From positions 1 to 64,000 of the forward strand of contig QANT01000728.1 in the NCBI GenBank assembly GCA_003254885.1: a DNA stretch of 64,000 bases, written 5' to 3'. Under the pieces are notes generated by a model. It saw nothing but the letters and a program-made list of their open reading frames with translations, was not told where the DNA came from and searched no databases. The position numbers and the translations under genes are program-made. Positions within the stretch are counted from its first letter, which is position 1; each line of letters starts with the position of its first letter. Source of the DNA: Purshia tridentata (lineage: Eukaryota; Streptophyta; Magnoliopsida; Rosales; Rosaceae). Shown one piece after another: positions 24,484-36,700 of this stretch.

Positions 24484-25400
24484 TAAAACGAGCTAAAATG
24501 TCATGTAGACAATGGTTTTTGAACAATAACCGTTGTGCATACGGACTAAGCAAATGCCAATATCGATGTCTATATGTTTTTCTTACCTCGGTTAATTTTA
24601 CAAACCGTTGTATTGATGCACTAACAACACAGTTCGCTTGTGGGAACCGTTGTGTAGAGTTAACCATTTAAGTTATATGTGATGGTTATAAATGTCTTAT
24701 ACGTTGGTTGCCTTAAAAAAACCGTTGTCTGAATCTCTAAAGAACAGTAGTTTGTATAAATAAACCGATGTATATTAGTATTATTTCTCTTAATGTCTGA
24801 TGTGTATAATAAATAAATACATCGGTTTTCTACTGGAATTTGTTGCTAGAAATGTATTAGTATAACGGTTCTTCACAATTAATTGTTGTAATATGTCCCT
24901 GTTTACATCCATTTTCACCTGATTCCACATAATGCAATTATCAACAATTAAATGGTTCCATCCGAGAATCTTCCATACTTACACAAGAATTTATAATGGT
25001 TTTTGTAATTGATAATCAATCAAATAATATAATGTATGTACTTCAAGCTAGCAATTAACCTAAAGCTATACACAAAAACCCAATACCATACACAAAAAGC
25101 AGCCCTCAATTCAATATAACAACTTCATTTCATATATCTATTCTAGCAAGCTAGCTAATATGACAAAATGATCAATTATATACTCCAAGCTAATCTAGCT
25201 ATACACATGGCCTCCAAAATCAAGCCTAAATGTTGGCTTGTCTGCAAAAATCCAAGATGTAATTAAGTACTACATATACTGCCCTACAAAGATTGCCCAT
25301 TCACTCTGGACTTCGTCGATATCTTCTTGGGTATAAGTGTTGTCCATCCTCCACTCCCACTGACATAAGTTCAAAATAAAAACAACCAAAATGCAACAAA

Positions 25401-26293
25401 TTAATTCAAATTCGAATCCAATTCAACCAATAATTTTAGCTGCTAAATAATCAAAACAACATTCAACCACTAATTAAGCTGCAAGATAGTTTATATAAAC
25501 TAAGGCATAAGCTCCAAAATAACATTAAACCACTAACATTTAACTAAATTCTGATTCTAAGTATGACATTAATTTAGAGGTACTGTATATGTATGACAAA
25601 AAGGCATGATAATTGTTAGTTCTCTAGTACTGATCTGGTCCCTTCTTTTTTCTTTTTTTTTTCTCTCTCTATGCTTGCGTGATGACCCTTTGTTTTTTCG
25701 AGTTTGGAGGAACGTTAGGTTACACAAGACTTTTAGTGGGTGCAAAGTGTGCTAAAGTGTAAAGCTCTTTTCTACAGAACCCTTGAAAACAAAGTCTCTA
25801 AGCATCATATTCATGCAATTAACAAAGTCTTTAATGGAAAGAAGAAAGGGTTTAGTTTTTTAACATTTCTCCTTGAAAAGCTACTAAGAATACTAATGCA
25901 TGTCATCCGTACTAAGATATATTTGTAAGCCAATTTCATATCCCTCTCTCCTTGCACTATTGCTTGCAGGCCATATTCATTAGTTGGGGTCCTTGCACTT
26001 AATTTATTTTTCTACCAGTGAATTTTTCTTATTCAAATTCAATTCATGAACTTTGTACTTTGTAGTGTCAACTCTATTAATCTCAATGACTCAATGGTAG
26101 TAAATGAATTATCATATATGTCATTCTCTTTTATTAATTGATCAATAAATTCTATGAAAGTACCATTGAATCATGAATAAATTAAGAATATATTCTTTCA
26201 CTTCAAATAAAAGGCAATCCCAAAGTGAAGCATACACGAATGACATGTTCCAGCACTTCAATATATTCCCTACTAGCTCTCTAGATGGTGTCC
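25401..26293. other. AT-rich DNA, no gene recognised
   Basis: Possibly the rest of the CACTA element. No termini, repeats or convincing reading frame were seen. Confidence 0.3.
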
Positions 26294-26978
26294 TAACAGG
26301 ATACTCTCCGAATTCCATCCTGGAACTCGGAGTGATCCTGCGGAAATCCAATATCAAAGAAAATCCTACCGAAAATTCGGCAGAACCTCCCGTGAAATTG
26401 GACTAACCCTTCTCCACGAAGACCTGCAAACACACTTCTAAGCACCACAGCTCCTCTACCACAACCAAAGGGTCTCTGACCCAAAATTTCAAAACCAATC
26501 AATTAAGTTTTCACTAAAATTACAGGGCGGTGCTACAAAATTTACTGAAGAAAATAAAATACAAAGAGAACTAATTCCTACAATTTCACAACTTTACAAG
26601 AGTGCCTCGACGTCTTTGGCTCGACCGTTCCACCGCTACAACCTGGGGGAAAATTTAAAATAACAACAAAGGATAAAATCTAATGAGATAAACTCACTGA
26701 GTGGACATAAACCAAAATAAGCATTAAAAATCCTTTACTTTCAAGTTTCCTTAAGACCTCACAAATCCTCTTTGAAATCCCCCAGTTTTAAAACATTTCG
26801 TAAAATTCACGGGATAAGTAAACCAATACTTAAAATCCACTTTGAAATTTTCTGAAAAATAAATAAAACAAATTAAGCTGACAAGCATCAAACCAAAACT
26901 GAAGTTTATATCCTTTGAAACATTCTTATAAAACTGATATAATAATAAAACGTTCACCCAAACAGTTATCCACCGAAC

Positions 26979-27069
26979 CTGCCGTACATGCGCAGGGCCC
27001 ACGACTTGCCGTACGTATGCAGGGCCAATAGCCTGCCATACATGCGTAGGGCTCACAAACTGCCGTACG
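26979..27069. repeat. CTGCCGTAC minisatellite (D2, left half)
   Basis: Three to four units, ending at the GTACG target site of A3. Confidence 0.8.
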
Positions 27070-30000
27070 TGACACGCCCCGACCCTCGGGCACGTGCCTA
27101 AACTGCTGAAAATTTACAACTGTTTCCTGTGGGCCCTGTTTCTGAAACTGTGAGCCATGCATATAAAATAATTTACTGAAATCACTGTAACGTTACAAAA
27201 CAATGCACATAAAACCAAGTGTAAAACCTTTTACACGAAATTAAAACTGTAAAATAAGTTTTCTGAAACTGCTGCTGGTCCCACTGCCTCGTCTTCTCTC
27301 CACTGCCTCCTCAGCTTACTCAACTTGCAAAACCGAACCCTGCACCCAACCACAGGTGCACCGGGTTTAAACACAAACCCGGTAAGCTCACTAGAGCCCG
27401 TGTGAGTGAAAGCTAACTGGAAACCTGAAAATAAACTCAATTAAAATAATCAGTAAAATCATCGAATTCACAATCCCTCTCAAGCCTCAAATCACAGTCA
27501 AACCTCAAATCCGAAATCTTAAACCATAATCCTTAACCTGAACACCCATCCTCTAACCAACCCAATTCACTGTCTCAACTTGTAATCCCTCAATTATCCT
27601 TAAATGATCCCTTAAACTGGAAATCACCTCAATTTGCATCATAAGGTCCTGACTTAGAATCCCACTAGATTCTCCAATAATCTTAGAATCCTTAATATTC
27701 ATTCAGAACCAACTTAAATCTCAATTCATCCTTTCACTATCCTCAAATAACCTTTAGAATCCACTAAATCCTCAATTAAACTCACTAATACTCCGAAACC
27801 TTTTACTTACCCTTAAATCTCAAATGACCTTTGTTACTCAACCCCGGTAATCAATTCTCGCCTAAACCTTTAAATTCCAAGTTTCTCAATACCTCACTGT
27901 TACCCTTTGAGATTCCCCAGCTTTAAACAATTTATAAATCCACTGAAACTCTTTGTAGAAATCCGCGTTTAAAATCCATTTTTGCAAACTCTTTTAGAAA
28001 ACAATAAAGCTGATCAAAGTCCCAATTTATAAAACAAGAACCGAAAATTCTGATAAATTGACCAAACTGGTCAAGCTCCCAAAATATTAGTTCAGAACTA
28101 AAATCTATAATTCTCAAGAATAACTGTAAGCTGACAAGATAAATAAAACCATCACCCAATCCACATCCAGCTAACCTGCCGTACATGCGCAGGGCTCACA
28201 ACCTGCCGTACGCATGCAGGGCCAAGAATCCTGCCGTACATGCGCAGGGCCTACGACCTGCCGTACGCATGCAGGGCCAATATCCTGCCGTACATGTGCA
28301 AAGCCAGGATCTGTCATACAGATGCAGGGCCAATATGGAAAATATTATTTTTCAACGTTTACTTTCGGCAAAACAAAACAGAAGAATCATAATCAATTTA
28401 GGTTTCTAAAATTTCATTTAAAGATAAAACAAAATGCGTGAGTAATTCAAAAGGTAATAAAATAAAACCCTTCAAAATAAATTCTTTTAAGACTTCACAT
28501 AGAGAGAAGATAATTATAAAGAACATAATTTTCAAAGGAGCGTTTTCCATCTAAGCACCCAAGTGACTTATCCTTCCACTCGCACCGTCGCAACGCCGTC
28601 ATGCAAGTGGATTTGGTGGCCTTTGTACCGTCGCTTCGCCGTCGTACAAGAAGCCAGAATGTCGTACGTGCACGCAGACTGCCCCCAAAGGGCGAGGCAT
28701 CCCGACACACGGCCCAAAGCCTATGTGTGTGCCGTGATGGGTCCCAAAGACCTGTATAACCTGAGAAGCTGAACGAGTGCCAACTGGGTGCTTTGAAAAC
28801 AAAACCAAATCCGATACGAATATTTCCATTTCAAATCACCGGAAACCAGTCTCAAAACCTTTTTGATATAACGGAGAAACTAATCAAAACTCGAGCTTAA
28901 AATTAAATCCCTTCTTAAAGAACCAACCTTTTCAAAACTGATAAGTAAAAATCAAACCTTTATTTTTAACCGAGAATAAACTGAGTTCTCGAAATCGGTT
29001 TCCAAAACCAAATTCCACACTAAAGCACCTTAAATAGCAATAACCTTAAAACCCCGGGAATCCCAATCCTAATCAAGGTCTCCACCTGGATTCATTAAAT
29101 CCCAATCACAACCACTGATCCTTACTTAGCCCTCTCTGAAGCTCCAAACATTTCTTAAGTCTGTAACCTCAAATAATCCTTAAATTATCGATTTTCCAAC
29201 CCTAATTTCGTAACCCCCCTTAACTAGTAACCAGCAACCAAATCAAACAGGTACACAAACAAGCAAGTAACTACTAAACTACTAATTAAATAATCTTAAG
29301 TTCACTCACAGTGACCAAGCAAAAGACCGAACTGCCCTTCGTGTCCTTCGTGTCCTTCGTGGCTCCTTTGCTCGGATTCTAAAATCCGGCAGCATAACGG
29401 CATCGGGAATACTATTTCCCAAGCCGCACGTACCTGTTAAGACTAGACAGTCCAATAACCAAACAAGTTTCACAACAGGTTCACAAACAAGTCCAACAAA
29501 CAACCGAAACGGCGGGAACCACCACGCACGGTGGCCGCCCAACCCTCGGAAAACACACGGAAAGTCCGAGAACTCACCCAAACTCACCCACAAGCTCGAG
29601 TGATTGGCTCGAGGCCAAAAACCAAGGAACGGTCGCTGGAACCGTCACACGCAGCGGGTCCCACGACGGTCAACGGGCGGTCAACTGTCAAAAACGAAAC
29701 TCGCGTTTAGCTAAAACAAATTATATGGGCACGTAGAGGAGATCGAGGGCATCAAAACTCGAACCTGGGTCGACGGCCAAAAGTGGCCGGAAAAGGAGGA
29801 AATCAGGCCGGAAAAGCCAGCGGCACACCCACTCTAAATCCGCCGCCCACGGCGGTCCAACGGTGCGATCGACCCCACCAACAAGCTGGGCTCGACGAGG
29901 GGAGAAGATCTGGGCGGTCGCTGAGCCTCGTCGTCGCCGGAAACGTCGAGATCGCCGACGGTGACGCCGACTGTGCACGCTTAGGTTCTCGCATTCTGGG

Positions 30001-30641
30001 CTGTTCCACGGGAAACTGCCACCACCGGAGGGAAGAGGGAGGCGGCGCGAGCACGGTGAGCCAAAGACCAGCCCAGCCCGCCGCCGGACGCGCCCCCACG
30101 CGCCGACGAAAGGGGCGGCTGGGAGAGTGGCTCGCGAGAGAGAGGAGCGCGTCGGGAGGGAGGAGAGAGAAACTGCTGGGTTTCTAGGGTTCTGTGCGCT
30201 TTTAAAAATCTAACTTTTCCAAAATTACCAACTTGCCCCTCTCTTCACCCGTCCATAACTTTCAAACCGTAGCTCCGTTTGACGCGTGCTACGTGTCTAC
30301 GAACTCGTGGAGTCGAGCTCTACGCAACCATGTCAAATTCAACTCTAAACTTCAAACAATTTAAAAAGTCAACCTTGAGCTCCTTTATCACGTTCATAAC
30401 TTTTTAACCGTAACTCGAAATCACCCATGCCGCATGTCAATGAACTCGTGAGCTCAAGACCTTCCTAACGGACCCAAAGTCAACGCGAAAAGACCTCCCG
30501 AACAAAAAGTCAACTTTTGCCCCTTTTAAAAGTCAAACTTTAAAATTTGAAAAACATCCAAAATGTTTTACTTTCCAAATAAAATCCCGAAAATCTTTAA
30601 AAAGCTTTTCAAAACCACTTTGGAAAGTGCGGGGTGTTACA
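27070..30641 (-). mobile_element. Solo-LTR-like element A3, complete
   Basis: It starts TGACACGCCCCGACC and ends GCGGGGTGTTACA, with a perfect 5-bp duplication GTACG (27065-27069 and 30642-30646) inside the D2 minisatellite. Length is 3572 bp, the longest A copy. It includes about 300 bp at 28335-28650 with no counterpart in A1 or A2. The GC-rich region at 29780-30190 resembles 3014-3400 of A1 and 61140-61540 of A4. Confidence 0.88.
28175..28335. repeat. CTGCCGTAC minisatellite (in A3)
   Basis: About six units. The normal tail of the array ('cgtgcacgcag...') resumes at about 28656 after an extra segment. Confidence 0.85.
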
Positions 30642-30795
30642 GTACGCAGTACAGGGCCAATAGCGTGCCGTACATGCGCAGGGCTCACAACCTGCCATAC
30701 GCATGCAGGGCCAATAATCCTGCCGTACATGTGCAAAGCCAGGGTCTGTCATACACATGCAGGGCCAATATACCTGCCATACGTGCACGCAGGGC
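30642..30795. repeat. CTGCCGTAC minisatellite (D2, right half)
   Basis: The array continues after A3 with five to six units, then the shared 'caaagggcaaagcatccc' tail. Confidence 0.85.
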
Positions 30796-32103
30796 CACCC
30801 CCAAAGGGCAAAGCATCCCGACACACAGCCCAAAGCCTATGTGTGTGCCGTGATGGGTCCCAAAGACCTATATAATCTGATAATCTGAAGGGTACTGAAT
30901 GGGTTGGTTTGAAATGATAAACTTCCGAAACTCCTTTCCAAAAATATAAAATACTTAGCGTTCCTTAAAAACCGCGACTAGTAAATCCTTGGCACAAAAC
31001 CCATTGAAATCCAGTATTTTCTCAAACTCAAACATGAAAAACATTTTGAATTCCTTTTTGTCTCGCCAAAGCATGAAATCCAGGATAACAAATTTCAACC
31101 CAACGTCTAAGTCAAACTTCTATAAGAAATCTGTAAACTAAACTTGCGAACCAAATAATACTTCTAATTTAAATAAATCAGAACTCAAATAAACTCAACT
31201 AAAAATATGAATTAAGTCATAAAATCCATAAACAATTCATAACAAAGTTTAGGAAACGAAGTCTACTCACAGAGATAGCCTAGCTTTGGTCTCCGGCTGG
31301 ATCGTCTCTGGGCTCAGGAACGCCGCCTTAGGGGAAAGGAAGCAGATGAAGAGGGGAGTAAAACCCACTATGAATCCGACCCAAATAGGGCCGGAAAAGG
31401 CCGGAATCGATGAAGAACGACGGCGGTGGCGTTACTGTAACTGGGCTGCTGCGTCTTCAAGGCTGATCGGAATGATGATCTGAGACTATCAGTGGAAAGG
31501 CATCGTCGATAGCTTTCCAACGATACCAAGATCGCCAGAATCGGACATCAAACGAAGAAGTTATGGCCATTCAAAGTTTGGCCTTGAAGAGAGGAGGAAG
31601 AGAAAGAGAGAAGAGTGAGAGTGCGGGAGAGAGGGGGAGAGGAGAGAGAAATAAAAAGGGGGGGGGGGAATTTCCACAATTTTCTGGAAATTTAAACCCA
31701 TTTCTACGTAATTACAAGTTTGCCCCTCATTTTGAACCTCCGTATTTCTCAAACCGTAGCTTCAAATGACGCATGCTACGTGTCTACGAACTCGTAAAGT
31801 CGAGGTCTACGCAACCATGTCAAAGTCAACACCAAAATTTGGATAATTTTAAAAGTCAACTTTGGGTCTCTTCTCACGTTCCTAACTTTCTAACCGGGGC
31901 TCTAAATAACCCATGCCGCGTGTCAATGAACTCGTGAGCTCAAGACCTTCCTAACGGACCCAAGGTCAAAGCTAAAATTTTACTAGAACCAAAAGTCAAC
32001 ATTGGGCCCTATTATAGTGTACTTAAAAGGTACAGGTCGTTACAACTGCAACCCTATTGGCTAGTAGCCTAGCAACCCTATTAAGTACCTCTCTATCAGA
32101 TCC

Positions 32104-32985
32104 TGTAACGGCCCGTACCTTGCAAGGTAATTTTTGGATTTTAATTTGGTCTTCTGGGCCTAAAGTTGACTTTGGGTTTGAGTAGATTTTAAATTTGACC
32201 TTGGGTTCGTTAGGTAGGTCTCGAGCTTGCAAGTTTGTTGATATGCGGCATGTCCCGTTTGGAGGTACGATTTGGAAGTTTTGAATGTGACAAGGGACCA
32301 AAAGTTGACTTTTTAAATTTCTTGGTCTTTGAAGTAGACTTTGACATGTCTGCGTAGAGCTCGACTCGACGAGTTCGCAGACATGAAGTACGCTTCAAAC
32401 GGAGCTACAGTTTGAAAGTTACGGACGTGTGAAGTTAATGGCAAACTTGTAATTTTGGTGACGTGGCATTTAAAGATTCTAGAAAATTTTGGAATCTTCT
32501 CTCTCTCTCTCTCTTCCTTTTCCCCGCAGCCTGCACAACTTCTTCTTCTTCTCTCCCTGCCCTCAACCCCCTTCTAGCTCGTTTTCGGCCAAATCCAGCC
32601 ACCAGCAACCCTCCTTTCGCCGATGCCAACCAGCCTAACGGCCCTTCTCGATGACCCAACCCCTACACGCGCGCTGTAGCTTGGAAAAACTCCCATAGGA
32701 CACCGGTCATCTTCTCAAATTCCGGCCAGTTTTCCAGCGCAACTTTCACTCATTTTAGGTGGGTTTTCTCCTCCTCTCCTCCATCTTCAATTTCCCTTGT
32801 GTTATGTTTTTAATTTGGAGTATTTCAGAATTGGAAAATTAGGGATTTAGGTCCCAAATTGGGAAGCCTGCAATCTACAGCTTGGGGTGCTAAATGGTGA
32901 TCGAGTCAGTTAATTTCCAACCTTAGGGACCCTTAATTTTGGTTTAGAACCCTGAATTTCAAGAAAAATTGAAGGAATTGGAAGT
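32104..32985 (+). mobile_element. Partial solo-LTR-like element D3
   Basis: It starts TGTAACGGCCCGTACC and follows the 5' part of D1, including the GTTAGGTAGGTCT and CT-rich regions. Similarity fades near 32985. It lies in opposite orientation to D2, with only 59 bp between their 5'-type ends. Confidence 0.7.
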
Positions 32986-33721
32986 TATGCAACGAGTATT
33001 CCTTTGTAAGAATAGATTATGTTTAAAAAAAACAGACCATCTTGAATTATGGTATCAACAATAGTAAAAACTCTCTAATGAATATGTGAAATTATATTTA
33101 ATCAGTCTACTAAAATTGAAAATTTTGTTCTTCAATCTCTAATGAAAAGTAAAATTACATTACAAATAGTGCCTTGCATTAAATTTCGGCTCATCAGGAC
33201 ATTCACTATCATAGCCATAGGTCAAACACTAACAAAGATCCACTTAAACAACAAACGTCAGACTGTACCAAAAATTAAAGGGTTCAAAGTCACTGACTCA
33301 CTGAATTGAAACTATCATACATGGTCGCAAGTACAAATTTACCTTAGAAGGCAAAATTTTATGTAGAGCTATTATTGAAAATTGAAATCTTACACTGAAT
33401 AAAACCACAAGCGCTCCCGCAGACCCACCTAAGCAGGTAACTCAAAGGATTAATTAACATAATTCATACTGCTTCCTCCAGCTTTTTCTGTATATTTTCT
33501 AACTTCATAACAGACGACGTGATTGACGGGAAGAACCCTAGTTTAAATATATTTTACAGATGAATCGGTCACATATTGTGGCAATTATTTTAGAAGCAAC
33601 GGTTGGATGATGCTTCTCTCGACATCCTTAACAATAATTTTCTTTGATCATTGAGCTCATATCCATTGTATCAAGGAGGTTCATATTCTGATACCATCAC
33701 TTGCAATAATTAGATCTACCA
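32986..33721. other. CDKC 3' flank and probable 3' UTR
   Basis: Downstream of the CDKC stop codon on the minus strand. AT-rich, without repeats recognised elsewhere in the window. The first 200-300 bases below 33722 are probably 3' UTR; the polyadenylation site is not determined. Confidence 0.4.
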
Positions 33722-36700
33722 TTACTGCTGCCAACCGTACTGTTGATTTCGGTTTCCACCCATCATGTTTGACCCCCGACCTGCAGCAGAACCACCATAG
33801 GGGCCATTTTGAGGATAGTTTGGACCACCAACTCCATAACCACTACCTCCACCCCGGGGACCACCACCAGGCATTCCACTAGAACCATATGGTGCGCCCC
33901 GTCCTTGTGTGGGATATGGACCGCTGCTGTAGCCACCTCCGCCGCCTTGACCACCTCGATTTGGGTGGTTGTATCCCCCACCAGGGTTTCCACCAGGTGG
34001 GTATCTGCTTGGTCCCCCAGAGGGCCCACGAGGCTTCCCATAATGGTGGCTAGGGCCTGCAGCAACTGGGGGCTGAGAACCATGGATAGGCTGGTTTGGT
34101 CCAGGCCGCATTTGGGCATGTGCTTGGCCAGATTGCTGAATGGGTTGGAGGCGGGCATGCTGCTGTGGGTGCTGCAGTTTCTGTCGTTTTGCATTTTCTT
34201 CATGTTGCCGTTGCTGCTGGCGCTTTTTCTTTGTTTGGAACTCGTGCGATGATTCATACTGAGGTAAACTGAGCCAAGAAATGGTTTTCACATAAAAAGC
34301 AATGTAGATCACATGACTAGAAAGGTTATTTTTATATTTTTGCATTAAAAAAAAAGAATAACAATAAAATTGAAGTAAAATAAAATTTGTCAAGCACAAG
34401 GAACCAACCTCTTGGGATCACAAGGTAATGGATCAGTCCAAAAATACTCAGCATCAAGAGCATCCTTAGCAGATATTCTCTATTATTATTTATTACAAAA
34501 TACAAAATGATAAACAGTATGTTAGCACCCAGCACACTATACAATAGTATTCATGATACTAAGGACACTACGTCACATTTACTCCTTCTGAATTAAAAGC
34601 CAACTTAAATTGTCATTGAAACATTTGAGAAGGGGCAATTCATAAATTTTCCATGGATAAACTCAATAAATTACAGCAGATGACTGTTGTAAATGATATA
34701 ATGCAAAACATATGTCAGTAAAGTATGCACGAATATTTTCATGCATATGTGAGATGAAGAGACAAAGACCAAACATAATGCAACACCGTAAACATGTTCA
34801 CATTATAATTTTGTTCATCAAAATGTAAATCTCAACAACAAACCACCAAAAACATGCAACTACGCAAGTGCACATGCATATGCAGAGAGAGCGAGAGAGA
34901 GGGAACTTGTACCTACCTAGGAAGCAAAAGTTGGGCACATACTGATTTTCAGGTATATACTCAGATTTGACATTTAAAAAATGGCTTGCATTAAGGGATG
35001 TAATTATCTCTGTTTTCTACACCATTTTGTGTGACATATATATACTTGAGGCAGAATTCTCAATCTGTTTGATCAGTTTTGTTATCTGGGGCTTCCCTAG
35101 TGAGTTCATACTAAACTAACTTTTTTTATTTAATAATAACAGTGGCAAATGTACTAAATTTTGTGATCAGATATATGTATACTTTAGTGAGATGACCGAA
35201 AGATCTATAACTTGAGAATATTTTGACATGAACATCACCTTCTAACCAAGAGGATATAGCAATTTTATTAATATATAAAATTCAACTATTTTTTTATTTA
35301 TTTTTTTATAGAATGTCAATGGTGCATAATTGCTTTAACTCCCAAATTTGGGTAAAGTTCCACAGGTTCATTCCTATTGAGTTACTAATTATTCTCAAGA
35401 TAATGTTAATATAATTTTTTTTTTAAAACACAAGAATGTAAAATTTATGTTCAGACACTACATACCATATTAACTTTTTCTTTGTAATCCATGAGGTCTG
35501 CATACCATGTATTGTTTACCATATAACTTTACTAAATTTTACCTTTATTCATGCATCATATGGGATTTAACTAGTTAATTCAATAACTTCAATGCCACAA
35601 GCATCAAAATGACACAATCAAATAATGACGGGCAGACAGGTGTATACTTGATGATCTATTGTCAAGTGTTGCAACTGGTCCACAGAATGTTTCATTACAA
35701 CTCACGTCGCCAAAAACACTTAAAATGCCTGAAGAAAATTTCATTTATTTATTTAGAAACAAGCTCATGCATCTGATAACATGAATACTTCAAGAAAAAG
35801 CATTATGCACCGGTTCATATCATTAAAGAAAATAAAATAAATCAAATCTGCTTACAATACAACAATCTCACATAAAATGACAGCATACAATAATAGTAGT
35901 GTGTTAAAAAATTTAACTAGAATGTTATAAAGCCAAGGACCGTTAAGAACAAAAAGCAAAAAAAATACATCAATTTGCAAATATTTAGATCAAAAGTGCA
36001 AAAGACAACACAATATTATCTGATAAATATGTACCTGAGAAGGATCAAGCGTCAGCATTCTTTCCAACAACTCCAAAGCATGGCGGTCGAAACTATAAAG
36101 CAAACAAAGAAAATGTAAGCTAAGATAAACATAAGCCACAAGACCCAGTGTTTATGCTTAACTTATCATGCTGGTGACATATGAATACTACATTAGTAGT
36201 GATATAACTTACTGTCTGAAAACCTCCCGGAGACGTCTCTTCATTGGCCTTGTTGGCTTGAAGTTGTTATACCAAGGAATCTTTGAAACTCCAGGCCAGT
36301 TGACCTCATCTGGAGCTCCACACAGCTCAAAAATCTTATTTAATTGTTCTGGCTACAAGGATTAAAGAGAAAAAGAGCATTAAATTGTTGCCATAAATTA
36401 TTTTGATATTCATATTTAGGTTGGAAATTTTATTTCTTGTATCCGGTGCATGTTTAACAATAAGCCCAAACACAAGAGCATTAAGACAAGGAGTGGAATG
36501 GAGATGGAGTCAGAATAATCAGGACCAAATTGAATCAAACATAACCACACTTCAGGAATAGTACGAAGTCTTTGTTAGAGTTAGAAGACCAAACTAGCAC
36601 GAAGCTCTCGATCCAGATTTAGGAATATGATTCAGTTCTATCTAGATAGTGACCAAACTTCGCATAGGTTATAACTTTGAGAGTAGGATTATTCAGGATT

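Larger units (their letters stand above)
21301..25400. mobile_element. CACTA transposon with LTR D1 nested
   Basis: It starts CACTACTAGAAAAAAGC at 21301 and carries subterminal repeats around AACCGTTGT. These repeats are found on both sides of the LTR insertion (21301-21615 and 24484 to about 24900), so the LTR went into the CACTA. Beyond 24900 the sequence is AT-rich. A short minus-strand open block at about 25300-25380 (reading MDNTYTQEDIDEVQSEW) may be a leftover internal exon. The right terminus was not located, so the end given is approximate. Confidence 0.6.
26294..32044 (-). mobile_element. Solo-LTR-like element D2 with A3 nested
   Basis: The left end (TAACAGGATACTCTCCG) and right end (GGTCGTTACA) match family D. 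The middle is split by A3 at 27070-30641. Without A3 the element is about 2.2 kb. The minisatellite lies on both sides of the insertion. A target duplication for D2 itself was not found. A GC/purine-rich tract occurs near 31560-31670. Confidence 0.75.

Noticed and set aside
33809-34252. Plus-strand 147-residue frame and minus-strand 164-residue frame
   Set aside because: Shadows of the last CDKC exon, whose Gly/Pro/Gln-rich codons keep other frames open.
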